From Sphingobium sp. (GTDB lineage Bacteria > Pseudomonadota > Alphaproteobacteria > Sphingomonadales > Sphingomonadaceae), in assembly GCA_022652485.1 (NCBI GenBank), contig JALCRK010000025.1, positions 1 through 48,490 of the forward strand: a stretch of 48,490 nucleotides of DNA, written 5' to 3'. Of the stretch, positions 30,314 to 38,382 are shown in pieces; position 1 is the stretch's first letter, and every line of letters starts with the position of its first letter. Under the pieces are notes generated by a model that had not been told where the DNA came from, made no database searches, and was given only the letters and a program-made list of their open reading frames with translations. A program made the translations under genes and the position numbers.

Positions 30314-31096
30314 TTACTGACCTCGCCAGACAGGCGCGCGTTTCTCCCGGAATGCCGCGATGCCCTCGGCCTTGTCCCCGGTTCCGAGCAGCGCGATGAA
30401 GCGGCGGCGCTCGGCAACGAGATGCGAGGCGGCGTCGAGCGTTTGCGCCTCGCGAATGCTCGCCTTGGCCGCCCGCAACGCCAGTGGCGCACGTCCGGCG
30501 AGCTTTGCCGCCAACCTTAGGGCGACATCCAGCGCCGCGCCCTCTTCCGCCACCTCGGCGATCAGGCCACAGGCGAGAGCCTCCTCAGCCGTAATCGGTT
30601 CGCCGGTCAGCACCATCTTCATCGCCCGCGCCCGCCCGACGAGACGCGGCAATATCGCGGTGCCGCCCGCACCCGGCATGATGCCGAGATTGGTTTCCGG
30701 CAGGCCGATGCGGGCACCCGACCCGGCGACCACCATATCCGCGCACATCATCAGCTCCGCCCCCGCGCCGAGGCACCAGCCCTCCACCGCCGCGATCAGG
30801 GGCTTTGAAAAGCCGCGAATGGCCTGCCAGGCGAGAAAGCGCGGCGTCTCGACGGGATCGTCCGATCCGCTCGCCGCCAGTTCGTCGAGGTCCGCGCCGG
30901 CCGCGAACAGCCTGTCGCCGCCGGTGATGACCGCGATCCTGATGGTTTCATCGCCGTCGGCGAGAGCCAGCGCGTCCGCGATCTCCTGAAGCAGCGGCGT
31001 CGCCAGCGCGTTGCGGCGCTCCGGCCGGTTGAGGCGTATCTGCACGATCCCCGCTGCCGGGTGATCGACGACGATGCCGGGCGCGGCGTCAGGCAT
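30314..31096 (-). CDS. paaF: 2,3-dehydroadipyl-CoA hydratase, PaaF-type enoyl-CoA hydratase
   Basis: A 260-residue crotonase-fold protein, last gene of the leftward paa operon. Both catalytic glutamates are present: GAGAELMMCAD (Glu114) and LPETNLGIMPGAGGT (Glu134), as in true hydratases. This separates it from the isomerase PaaG at 38383. Reaction (family knowledge): hydration of 2,3-dehydroadipyl-CoA to 3-hydroxyadipyl-CoA. The start overlaps the paaE stop by 8 bases at ATG 31096 (MPDAAPGIVVDHPAAGIV); an ATG at 31114 is an alternative and would overlap by 26. Confidence 0.87.
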   Translation of the reverse strand: MPDAAPGIVVDHPAAGIVQIRLNRPERRNALATPLLQEIADALALADGDETIRIAVITGGDRLFAAGADLDELAASGSDDPVETPRFLAWQAIRGFSKPLIAAVEGWCLGAGAELMMCADMVVAGSGARIGLPETNLGIMPGAGGTAILPRLVGRARAMKMVLTGEPITAEEALACGLIAEVAEEGAALDVALRLAAKLAGRAPLALRAAKASIREAQTLDAASHLVAERRRFIALLGTGDKAEGIAAFREKRAPVWRGQ

Positions 31097-32165
31097 CGAA
31101 ATCCAGCTCGACATCGTCGCTCACCGGCACCGCCTGGCAGGTGAGCACATAGCCCTGCGCCACTTCCGCCTCGGACAGGCCGTAATTCTGCTTCATCGTC
31201 ACTTCGCCGCTGATCACGCGCGCGCGGCAGGTGGCGCACACGCCCGCCTTGCAGGCGAAGGGTGCGGGCAGCCCTGCGGCGCGGGCATTTTCAAGGATCG
31301 AGCCCTTGTCGGCATCAAACGCGAGCGTGCGACGGCGGCCGTTGATGGTGATCTTCACCGGCTTGCCTTCGGCCTTGCGTTCCAGCTCGCGCGCGGCGGC
31401 GAGCTGCGCCTCGCTCATCGCGCCGACCGTGAATCGCTCGACGAGGATGCGGTCTCCCGCCACGCCCGCGCCCTTGAGGCCCGCCTCCACCGCGTCCATC
31501 ATCGGGCCGGGGCCGCAGATGAAGGCGGCGTCGATATCGGCCGGATCCACCAGCGCACCGAGCACGTCCGCCATCTTCGCGGTATCGAGACGGCCATTGA
31601 AAATGTCGAAATCGCCTTCCTCGTCTTCAAGGAAGTGGCAGACCTGTAACCTGCCCATGAAACGGTCCTTGAGCGCCGCGATCTCCTCCAGGAACATGAT
31701 GCTTGTCGTAGAGCGGTTGCCATAGAGCAGGATGAAGCGGCTGCCAGGCTCGGTCGCCAGCGCGGTCTTCAGCAGCGAAAGAATGGGGGTGATGCCCGAG
31801 CCACCGGCAAAACCCGCATAGGTGCGGGACTGCGCCGGGTCGAACATCCATGTAAAGCTGCCATGCGGCGGCATGACGTCGATCCGTTGCCCTGCGGCAA
31901 GAGCGCGGTTCGCCCAGCCGGAAAAGCGCCCCTGCGTCACCTGCTTGATCGCGACGCGCAGTTCTCCCTCATGTGGCGCGGCGCAGATGGAGTAATTGCG
32001 GCGCACGTCCTCGCCATCGATATCCGCGCGTAGCGTCAGGTGCTGGCCCGGCAGGAAGTGGAACGTATCTGCCAGATCGGCGGGTACAGCGAAACGCAGC
32101 GAGACGGCGTCTTCGATCTCGCGACGGACTTCGGCAATCTCCAGAGCGTGAAAACCAGTGGACAT
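31089..32165 (-). CDS. paaE: Phenylacetyl-CoA epoxidase reductase, PaaE
   Basis: Delivers electrons from NADPH to the diiron oxygenase PaaA. The 358-residue protein has an FAD-binding domain (RRNYSICAAP then GSFTWMF), an NAD-binding domain (GGSGITPILSLLKTAL, CGPGPMMDAVEAGLK), and a C-terminal plant-type 2Fe-2S ferredoxin with cysteines 305, 310, 313 and 343 (CKAGVCATC and VLTC). The ATG at 32165 (MSTGFHALEI) is clear. A REP-like element lies between this gene and paaD. The next gene, paaF, overlaps its stop. Confidence 0.94.
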   Translation of the reverse strand: MSTGFHALEIAEVRREIEDAVSLRFAVPADLADTFHFLPGQHLTLRADIDGEDVRRNYSICAAPHEGELRVAIKQVTQGRFSGWANRALAAGQRIDVMPPHGSFTWMFDPAQSRTYAGFAGGSGITPILSLLKTALATEPGSRFILLYGNRSTTSIMFLEEIAALKDRFMGRLQVCHFLEDEEGDFDIFNGRLDTAKMADVLGALVDPADIDAAFICGPGPMMDAVEAGLKGAGVAGDRILVERFTVGAMSEAQLAAARELERKAEGKPVKITINGRRRTLAFDADKGSILENARAAGLPAPFACKAGVCATCRARVISGEVTMKQNYGLSEAEVAQGYVLTCQAVPVSDDVELDFDA

Positions 32166-32187
32166 ATACTCTCTTCCTTACCTGTTC

Positions 32188-32259
32188 GTCACCCCGGACT
32201 TGATCCGGGATCCAGCGCGCGACGGGCCAAGCTGGATTCCCGCTTTCGCGGGAATGACG
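32188..32259. repeat. REP-like double hairpin between paaD and paaE
   Basis: GTCACCCCGGACTTGATCCG opens a short hairpin (CCCGGA 32193-32198 with TCCGGG 32204-32209), then ATTCCCGC (32236-32243) pairs with GCGGGAAT (32248-32255), TTTC loop, ending GACG. It is the reverse complement of the element at 33574-33650. Together they bracket paaD and paaC in opposite orientation. Confidence 0.8.
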
Positions 32260-32268
32260 ATGACTACC

Positions 32269-32775
32269 TCAATGGCACTTAAATCGGTCGAAAGGCTCAT
32301 GGCAGGCATTGCACTGCCACAGCGCCTTGCAGGGTGTGGACCCGAAGCGGCTCACTTCGCGGGTGTCGGCGGAGCCGCAGCGCGGGCATTCCACGGCATC
32401 GCCGCCTCTCAGCGAACGGCTGGCGGCGCCCCGAGGGGGCGGCGCGATGCCATAAGCGCGCAGCTTCTCGCGCCCGGCTTCGGAAATCATGTCTGTGCTC
32501 CAGGCGGGAGCCAGAACGGTCTCGATCGCGACATCGCGAAAGCCCGCCGCGTCGAGCGCCTCGCGTACCGATCGCTCGATCAGCTGGGTCGCCGGGCATC
32601 CGGTATAGGTCGGCGTCAGGCGTACCTTGAGCGCCCCGTCACCGCCTGTAAACAGGCCGCGCACGATGCCCAGATCGACCACCGATACCGCCGGGATCTC
32701 CGGATCGGGCACAAGGCCAAGCACCGCCATGATCGGGCCGCCGCGTGGATCGTCGAGGGCAGGGGCGGGCTGCAT
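32269..32775 (-). CDS. paaD: Phenylacetyl-CoA epoxidase subunit PaaD
   Basis: A 168-residue protein. Residues 15-105 are a MIP18/DUF59 domain (VPDPEIPAVSVVDLGIVRG, LTPTYTGCPATQLIE); such proteins help iron-sulfur or diiron assembly. The C-terminus has a zinc-ribbon-like set of cysteines (CPRCGS, CKALWQCNACHEPF, FKCH). In the phenylacetate system PaaD is required in vivo for oxygenase maturation, though not part of the purified complex. Start ATG 32775, 11 bases after the paaC stop. A REP-like double hairpin follows the stop. Confidence 0.93.
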   Translation of the reverse strand: MQPAPALDDPRGGPIMAVLGLVPDPEIPAVSVVDLGIVRGLFTGGDGALKVRLTPTYTGCPATQLIERSVREALDAAGFRDVAIETVLAPAWSTDMISEAGREKLRAYGIAPPPRGAASRSLRGGDAVECPRCGSADTREVSRFGSTPCKALWQCNACHEPFDRFKCH

Positions 32776-32786
32776 CGGGCGTGGGT

Positions 32787-33548
32787 CTACCAGACCGCTT
32801 CAGGATGCGCGCGCGGCAGAACCTGCATTTCGGCAAGCAGGCGGGACAGTTCCTCGCCATGTCGGCCTTCGCGGCCACCGGAAAGCGGCCAGCCGCTGGC
32901 CTGCACCTCAAGACCCGCCTGCGCGAGGGTGGCGGCGATCCGTTGATCGAAGGCTTCCCGGATCGCCGCCCGGTCGACAGCCACGCCCCGCTGCACCAGG
33001 GCGTTTTCCGCTGCGTCCATAGCGAACATCTCGTCGACAAAGCGCCAGAACCAGTCCAGCCCTTCGATCATGCGTCGGCGGCTTTCGTCTGTGCCGTCGC
33101 CAAGACGGATCACCCAGTCGGCGGCGAGATCGGCATGATAGCGCACTTCCTTCACTGCCTTGGCGGCGATTTCGGCGAGGCGCGGATCGGCCGACGTCTC
33201 CAGCTCCGCGAACATCAGCTCGCTATAGCAGGAGAAGAAGAACTGGCGCGCCATTGTCTGTGCGAAATCGCCATTGGGCTGCTCCACGAGCAGGCAGTTG
33301 GTGAATTGCTCGGCGTCGCGATGAAAGGCGAGCCTGTCGGCGTCGCGCCCCTTGTCCTCCACCTCACCCGCATAATCGAGCAGCAGGGTCGCCTGGCCGA
33401 TCAGATCGAGCGCGAGGTTCGAGAGGCTCAGGTCCACCTCGATCGTGGGCGCATGGCCGCACCATTCGGTGAGGCGCTGGCCGAGGATCAGGCTGTCGTC
33501 ACCGAGACGCAGGAGATATTGGAAAAGTGCATCGGCCGGTTGGTTCAT
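32787..33548 (-). CDS. paaC: Phenylacetyl-CoA epoxidase structural subunit PaaC
   Basis: A 253-residue protein of the ferritin-like superfamily that pairs with the catalytic PaaA subunit and has lost the metal site. Characteristic stretches: LFQYLLRLGDDSLILGQRLT then EWCGHAP, MARQFFFSCYSELMFAELE, and EVRYHADLAADWVIRLGDGT. Length is normal (E. coli 248). ATG 33548 is preceded on the sense strand by the REP element that separates it from paaB. Confidence 0.95.
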   Translation of the reverse strand: MNQPADALFQYLLRLGDDSLILGQRLTEWCGHAPTIEVDLSLSNLALDLIGQATLLLDYAGEVEDKGRDADRLAFHRDAEQFTNCLLVEQPNGDFAQTMARQFFFSCYSELMFAELETSADPRLAEIAAKAVKEVRYHADLAADWVIRLGDGTDESRRRMIEGLDWFWRFVDEMFAMDAAENALVQRGVAVDRAAIREAFDQRIAATLAQAGLEVQASGWPLSGGREGRHGEELSRLLAEMQVLPRAHPEAVW

Positions 33549-33573
33549 TGGCTTGTATCCACATCAGATAATT

Positions 33574-33650
33574 CGACATTCCCGCGCACGCGGGAATCCA
33601 GAATGTTCGCACCCAGAGCCCCTGGATCCCGGATCACGTCTGGGATGACG
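33574..33650. repeat. REP-like double hairpin between paaB and paaC
   Basis: ATTCCCGCG (33578-33586) pairs with CGCGGGAAT (33589-33597), then CTGGATCCCGGATCACGTCT leads to GGGATGACG. Read on the minus strand this is a close copy of the element at 32188-32259, with differences only in the loop and a few stem bases. Confidence 0.8.
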
Positions 33651-33678
33651 ACCAGATGCAAAAGCGGCGTGTCGCGCA

Positions 33679-33963
33679 TCACATGTGCTTCACGGCGTCG
33701 GGCAGGTCGTAGAAGGTCGGATGCCGATAGATCTTGGTTTCGGCGGGGGCGAACAGCTCGCCCGCCTGCGCCGGATCGGATGCGATGATATCGCTCGACT
33801 TCACCACCCACAGGCTGACGCCCTCCATGCGGCGGGTATAGGTGTCGCGCGCATGGCGCAGGGCGAGTTCGGCATCGGGTGCGTGAACGGAGCCCGCATG
33901 GCGGTGATCAAGTCCGCCACGGGTGCGCACGAATACTTCCCACAAGGGCCAGTCTTTGCTCAT
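33679..33963 (-). CDS. paaB: Phenylacetyl-CoA epoxidase subunit PaaB
   Basis: A 94-residue protein: MSKDWPLWEVFVRTRGGLDH, HAPDAELALRHARDTYTRR, SLWVVKSSDIIASDP and a terminal FYDLPDAVKHM. The family is a small subunit bridging PaaAC dimers. Length matches the family (about 95). The ATG at 33963 is in the family position; the longer frame upstream is not needed. It is isolated by REP-like elements on both sides within the operon. Confidence 0.96.
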   Translation of the reverse strand: MSKDWPLWEVFVRTRGGLDHRHAGSVHAPDAELALRHARDTYTRRMEGVSLWVVKSSDIIASDPAQAGELFAPAETKIYRHPTFYDLPDAVKHM

Positions 33964-33991
33964 CCTTCTATCCTTTGCATTGTCGCAGCTG

Positions 33992-34055
33992 TTCCTGCGC
34001 AGGCAGGAACCCAGATCTGAGGTTGCAGGTCTTGGGCTCCTGCCTTCGCAGGAGC
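33992..34055. repeat. REP-like double hairpin between paaA and paaB
   Basis: TTCCTGC (33992-33998) with GCAGGAA (34003-34009), and GCTCCTGC (34036-34043) with GCAGGAGC (34048-34055), both with 4-base loops. Between them CCCAGATCTGAG and AGGTCTTGGG form further pairing, so the whole is an inverted pair of REPs. Confidence 0.75.
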
Positions 34056-34075
34056 ACGGAACCTCGGGGTAATCA

Positions 34076-35077
34076 TCATGCCGCCGCGCTGGTGCGCCGC
34101 GCCGCCTGCTTGGCCTCATAGGCATCGGCGGCTTCGCGTACCCATGCGCCTTCGTCCCATGCGGCACGGCGCGCCTTCATGCGCTCCTTCGCGACCGGGC
34201 CTTCGCCCCGCACCGCGGCGTAGAACTCGTCCCAGTTGATCTCGCCGAAATCATAATGGCCGCGTGCCTCGTTCCACTTGAGGTCCGGATCGGGCACGGT
34301 GATGCCCAGCAGCTCGGCCTGGGGCACGGTGGCGTCGACGAATTTCTGCCGCAGCTCGTCATTCGTCTCGCGCTTGATGCGCCAGCGGATCGATTGCGCG
34401 CTGTTGGGGCTGTTGTCGTCCGGCGGACCGAACATCATCAGGCTCGGCCACCACCAGCGGTTCATTGCGTCCTGCACCATCGCCTTTTGCGCGTCCGTGC
34501 CCTTCATCATTTGCAACAGCAGGTCATAGCCCTGCCGCTGGTGGAAGCTCTCTTCCTTGCAGATACGGATCATCGCGCGGGCATAGGGGCCATAGGAGGT
34601 GCGCTGGAGCGGCACCTGATTCATGATCGCCGCGCCGTCAACCAGCCAGCCGATCGCGCCGATGTCGGCCCAGTTGAGCGTGGGATAGTTGAAGATGGTC
34701 GAATATTTGGCCCGGCCCGAATGCAGCGCGTCGATCATTTCCTCGCGGCTGGTGCCCAGCGTTTCCGCCGCGCAATACAGATAAAGCCCGTGGCCGCCCT
34801 CGTCCTGAACCTTCGCGAGCAGGATCGCCTTGCGTTTCAGTGACGGCGCGCGGGTGAGCCAGTTGCCCTCCGGCAACATGCCGACGATCTCGCTGTGCGC
34901 GTGCTGGCTGATCTGGCGGGTGAGGGTGCGCCGATAGGCTTCGGGCATCCAGTCCTTGGGCTCGATGAACTCGTCATTGGCGACACGCGCTTCGAACGCC
35001 GCAAGCAGATCGGGATTTTCCATGCTTAACGGCGGGGTCTGCCGCGCGGCATTCTTGTCCAGCTCGGTAGTGTACAT
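34076..35077 (-). CDS. paaA: Phenylacetyl-CoA epoxidase catalytic subunit PaaA
   Basis: The diiron oxygenase subunit that converts phenylacetyl-CoA to ring-1,2-epoxyphenylacetyl-CoA. The 333-residue protein shows the ferritin-like metal-binding helices: [36 protein letters not shown] and [20 protein letters not shown]; the ExxH pairs (QDEGGH, KEESFH) supply iron ligands. ATG 35077 begins the protein [18 protein letters not shown]. The TetR-type operator at 35117-35130 lies 40 bases upstream. It is the first gene of the A-B-C-D-E-F transcript. Confidence 0.97.
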   Translation of the reverse strand: MYTTELDKNAARQTPPLSMENPDLLAAFEARVANDEFIEPKDWMPEAYRRTLTRQISQHAHSEIVGMLPEGNWLTRAPSLKRKAILLAKVQDEGGHGLYLYCAAETLGTSREEMIDALHSGRAKYSTIFNYPTLNWADIGAIGWLVDGAAIMNQVPLQRTSYGPYARAMIRICKEESFHQRQGYDLLLQMMKGTDAQKAMVQDAMNRWWWPSLMMFGPPDDNSPNSAQSIRWRIKRETNDELRQKFVDATVPQAELLGITVPDPDLKWNEARGHYDFGEINWDEFYAAVRGEGPVAKERMKARRAAWDEGAWVREAADAYEAKQAARRTSAAA

Positions 35078-35116
35078 GGTTCTTAGACTCCCTCGGCGAG
35101 CATCGTTTTATAATAA

Positions 35117-35130
35117 ACCGACCGGACGGT
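35117..35130 (-). promoter_or_regulatory. TetR-type operator at the paaA promoter
   Basis: ACCGACCGGACGGT is an imperfect 14-bp palindrome (ACCG-N-CCGG-N-CGGT). On the gene's strand, TTGACC overlaps it on the left and an AT-rich TATTATAAAA lies to its right, as -35 and -10 like elements, so a bound TetR protein would block polymerase. A near copy is at 38341-38354. The candidate regulator is the TetR gene at 29726. Confidence 0.75.
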
Positions 35131-35176
35131 CAACCAATATAATGAAGCCCGGTGGTTCTCAACATCATACCCAACC

Positions 35177-36376
35177 TCACACCCGTTCGACCGCCAGAGC
35201 GATGCCCTGTCCGACGCCAATGCACATGGTGCAGAGCGCCCGTGCGCCGCCAGAGCGCATCAGTTCCTCGGTCGCCGTCATTACGAGGCGCGCGCCGGAC
35301 ATGCCGAGCGGATGCCCGAGCGCGATGGCGCCGCCATTGGGGTTCACATGCGCGGCATTGTCGGGCAGGCCGAGCTGGCGCAGCACCGCGAGCCCCTGTG
35401 CGGCGAAGGCTTCGTTCAGCTCCACCACATCGATGGCGCCGATATCCAGCCCGAGCCGCTGGAGCAGCTTCTTGCTGGCGGGCGCTGGGCCGATGCCCAT
35501 GATGCGCGGCGGCACGCCCGCCACCGCTCCCGCCAGAATGCGGGCGCGGGGGGTGAGGCCATATTTCTCCACCGCCGCCTTGCTGGCGATGATGATCGCG
35601 GCGGCGCCGTCATTGACGCCGCTGGCATTGCCCGCCGTGACGGTTCCATCGGGCCGGACGATCGGCTTGAGCTTGGCGAGCGTCTCCATGCTGGTTTCGC
35701 GCGGATGTTCGTCCTGATCGATCACCAGTGCGTCTCCCTTCTTCTGCGGGATCGTCACGGGGACGATCTCGGCGGCGAAGCGGCCGCTCTTCTGCGCGGC
35801 AGAGGCGCGGCGCTGGCTCTCGACCGCGAACCGGTCCTGATCCTCGCGGCTGATCTGGAAATCATCAGCGACATTCTCCGCCGTCTCCGGCATCGAATCG
35901 ACCCCGAAGCCCGTCTTCAGGCGCGGGTTGGTGAAACGCCAACCGATAGTGGTGTCATAGATCGCGGTGCTGCGCGAGAAGGCGCTCTCTGCCTTGGGCA
36001 TCACGAACGGCGCGCGCGACATGCTCTCCACACCGCCTGCGATGATGATGTCCGCCTCGCCCGCCTTGATTGTCCGCGCCGCCATCGCGACCGCGTCCAT
36101 GCCCGATCCGCACAGCCGGTTGATCGTCGTCCCCGGCGTATCCTCGCTCAGCCCGGCCAGCAGCGCGGCCATGCGCGCCACGTTGCGGTTGTCCTCGCCC
36201 GCCTGGTTGGCGCAGCCCATGATTACATCGTCGATATTGCCCAGGATCGCGGGATTACGCTCCCGGAGCGCGGCCAGAGGCACTGCGAGCAGGTCGTCCG
36301 GGCGGACAGGCGACAGGACACCGCCATAGCGCCCGACAGCTGTGCGGGCGGCGTCGCAGATATAGGCTTCAGCCAT
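35177..36376 (-). CDS. paaJ: 3-oxoadipyl-CoA/3-oxo-5,6-dehydrosuberyl-CoA thiolase
   Basis: A 399-residue type-II thiolase. The acyl-accepting cysteine is in INRLCGSGMDAV (Cys89), the active histidine in GGAIALGHPLGMSGAR and the second cysteine in CIGVGQGIAL. It cleaves two CoA thioesters in the pathway, releasing acetyl-CoA and succinyl-CoA. The gene ends about 100 bases before paaA. Its start ATG 36376 overlaps the paaI stop by 8 bases, so paaH-I-J form a coupled set. The same family also serves beta-ketoadipate (pcaF), but the paa context decides. Confidence 0.92.
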   Translation of the reverse strand: MAEAYICDAARTAVGRYGGVLSPVRPDDLLAVPLAALRERNPAILGNIDDVIMGCANQAGEDNRNVARMAALLAGLSEDTPGTTINRLCGSGMDAVAMAARTIKAGEADIIIAGGVESMSRAPFVMPKAESAFSRSTAIYDTTIGWRFTNPRLKTGFGVDSMPETAENVADDFQISREDQDRFAVESQRRASAAQKSGRFAAEIVPVTIPQKKGDALVIDQDEHPRETSMETLAKLKPIVRPDGTVTAGNASGVNDGAAAIIIASKAAVEKYGLTPRARILAGAVAGVPPRIMGIGPAPASKKLLQRLGLDIGAIDVVELNEAFAAQGLAVLRQLGLPDNAAHVNPNGGAIALGHPLGMSGARLVMTATEELMRSGGARALCTMCIGVGQGIALAVERV

Positions 36377-36827
36377 TGTGTGTCTCCTCGGTGCGTGTTT
36401 CTAGGATGGTGCCCCCGATCGCGCGGGATTGGCCCTGAAAATGTGCGACGACGCGTCCATCGCTGGTGCGCACGGCGACGCTGTATGCCCCGCTGCGGCC
36501 GGAGATAGACTCCTCCCGCGCCTCGGCAATCAATATGTCGCCTTCTTGCGCGGGGGCGAGAAAAATGATCGATGCGCCTGCTGCCACCGTTGCCTGATTG
36601 CGGCTGTTGCAGGCGTAGGCGAATGCGGTATCGGCCAGTGCGAAGATCATTCCGCCATGCGCGGTGCCGTGCGCGTTGGTCATGTCTTGTCGGATCGTCA
36701 TGCGAAGCCGGGAATATCCCGCCGCGCCATCCTCGATCACCAGCCCCCAGGCGTTGCCTGTGCCTTCCTTCGCGAGCATATGCTCCGCGATCCGGCGTGC
36801 GAGCCGGTCTTCTTCCGATACGCTCAT
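36369..36827 (-). CDS. paaI: Hotdog-fold thioesterase PaaI
   Basis: A 152-residue protein beginning MSVSEEDRLARRIAEHMLAK. The family motif is AHGTAHGGMIFALADTAFA, with the catalytic Asp66, followed by IIFLAPAQEGDILIAEARE. PaaI hydrolyses dead-end CoA esters of the pathway such as hydroxyphenylacetyl-CoA, so it saves trapped CoA. Its start overlaps the paaH stop (ATGA) and its stop overlaps the paaJ start, indicating coupled translation. Confidence 0.93.
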   Translation of the reverse strand: MSVSEEDRLARRIAEHMLAKEGTGNAWGLVIEDGAAGYSRLRMTIRQDMTNAHGTAHGGMIFALADTAFAYACNSRNQATVAAGASIIFLAPAQEGDILIAEAREESISGRSGAYSVAVRTSDGRVVAHFQGQSRAIGGTILETRTEETHNG

Positions 36828-38299
36828 TGCGCCAAGTCCTCCACGCTTCCGAAATAGGGGGAGGGGCGGTACATCGCATCGCCGGTTTCGTCCGCGATGT
36901 GGGAGAGGGCGGCGGCAAGACGCGCATGGCCGTAGCGCCCGGCCCACTCCAGCGGACCCTCGGGATGATTGGCGCCAAAACGCATGGCCGCGTCTATGTC
37001 CTGCGCGCTGGCGACCGCATCCTCAACCGCGTCCGCCGCGGCGTTGGCGAGCTGGGCGAGGGTGCGCAGCACGATCAGACCCGGGCGATCCGGCAGCAGC
37101 AGCGTCTGCTTGCCCAGCCGGTCCGCCAGCCCGGCGGCAGCGGCGGCGCTCGCGTCGGTATGTGCGCTGATGATCCATGTCGCGGCCGCACCAAAATCAC
37201 GCGCCTGATCGAGCAATACGTCGACTTCGACACGGCGGGAGAGGGGGCGGCCATCGCCCAGCGCGATCACAACCTCGCCCACCCTCAGGGTATCGGCGGG
37301 CAGATCCTCCGCGACAATGACCGCAAGGCCAGCCTGACGCGCCTGCTCCACGATTGCGACCAGTCCCTGATGATCGCGCGAGACGCCGATGCTGTCTGGC
37401 GCCGAACCTGGCGTGACATACACCGGCTGGGGCAGGGATGCGCCATAGTCGTAGACGCCACCGCCGCTCTTACGGCCCAGCGTGCCTCCCTCGTACAGCG
37501 CCTGCTGGCTGGGCTGGGGGCGAAAGCGCGTATGGCCATCATAGGCGTCATAGACCGAGCGCGCGACGACATAATTGACGTCATGGCCGATCATGTCGGC
37601 GAGCATCAGCGGCCCCATGCGGAACCCGCCCGCCCCGGTGAGCGCCTGATCGATGGCGGCGGCATCGATCCCTTCCCCGAGGGCTGCGAACCCTTCCGCA
37701 TAATAGGGCCGCGCAACCCGGTTGACGATGAAGCCGGGGACATCTCGCACCCGCACCGCGACCTTGCCCCACTGTTGCATCAGCGCGAGAAGGGCTTCTG
37801 TGACCATAGCATCGGTGCGCTGGCCCGGCACCACCTCCACCAGCTTCATCACCGGGACGGGGTTGAAGAAATGCAGCCCCGCAAAGCGCTCCGGCTGGGG
37901 GATGTGGGCGCCGATTTCGTCGATGGACAGCGAAGAGGTGTTGCTGGCGAGGATGGCATCCGGCGCGACCAGCTCCGCCAGACGGACGAACAGCGCGGAC
38001 TTGATTGCGCGATCCTCGATGATCGCCTCCACCACCAGCCGCGCGGGCGCGACCTCGGCCATGTCGGTTGTCCAATGCATCCGCGCGAGTATGCCGTCTC
38101 GTTCGAGGGCGTCCATCTTGCCTTGGCCGACGAGCTTTTCCAGCGCTCCGGTGAGGCCAACCCTGCTGCGGTTGAGTGCACCCTCGCCGGTGTCGACGAG
38201 GACAACGCGATGCCCCGCACGCGCGGCGACCTGCGCAATGCCGCTGCCCATTGCCCCCGCACCCACGACGGCGACGCACGAATCCCTGTTCAAAATCAT
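36824..38299 (-). CDS. paaH: 3-hydroxyadipyl-CoA dehydrogenase PaaH
   Basis: A 491-residue enzyme that oxidises 3-hydroxyadipyl-CoA to 3-oxoadipyl-CoA with NAD. The N-terminal Rossmann motif is AVVGAGAMGSGIAQVAARAG (GxGxxG at 13-18), with the catalytic region LHFFNPVPVMKLVEVVPGQR, and two C-terminal 3HCDH domains, the second smaller (residues 400-491). Length suits PaaH rather than the fused FadB type. The ATG at 38299 faces paaG; the 83-base divergent gap holds a TetR-type operator. This is the first gene of the leftward H-I-J set. Confidence 0.93.
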   Translation of the reverse strand: MILNRDSCVAVVGAGAMGSGIAQVAARAGHRVVLVDTGEGALNRSRVGLTGALEKLVGQGKMDALERDGILARMHWTTDMAEVAPARLVVEAIIEDRAIKSALFVRLAELVAPDAILASNTSSLSIDEIGAHIPQPERFAGLHFFNPVPVMKLVEVVPGQRTDAMVTEALLALMQQWGKVAVRVRDVPGFIVNRVARPYYAEGFAALGEGIDAAAIDQALTGAGGFRMGPLMLADMIGHDVNYVVARSVYDAYDGHTRFRPQPSQQALYEGGTLGRKSGGGVYDYGASLPQPVYVTPGSAPDSIGVSRDHQGLVAIVEQARQAGLAVIVAEDLPADTLRVGEVVIALGDGRPLSRRVEVDVLLDQARDFGAAATWIISAHTDASAAAAAGLADRLGKQTLLLPDRPGLIVLRTLAQLANAAADAVEDAVASAQDIDAAMRFGANHPEGPLEWAGRYGHARLAAALSHIADETGDAMYRPSPYFGSVEDLAQ

Positions 38300-38340
38300 G
38301 CAGCACTCTTAGCGGCGAATTTTGCCCTTGCCAATAAATG

Positions 38341-38354
38341 TCCGACCGGGCAGT
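38341..38354. promoter_or_regulatory. TetR-type operator between paaH and paaG
   Basis: TCCGACCGGGCAGT matches the paaA operator in 11 of 14 positions in the same frame, and the stretch CCGACCGG-x-C-x-GTC is shared. It sits in the divergent gap, so one bound protein could control both paaHIJ and paaGZ. Confidence 0.7.
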
Positions 38355-38382
38355 CTATTAATGAAAACGAGGGATGAAATTG

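Noticed and set aside
32188..34055. Regularly spaced hairpins as a CRISPR array
   Set aside because: The repeats are few, palindromic, alternate in orientation and are separated by whole genes; there are no cas genes.
36572..38377. A 601-codon rightward frame antisense to paaH
   Set aside because: paaH is unmistakable on the other strand; no motif in the antisense product.
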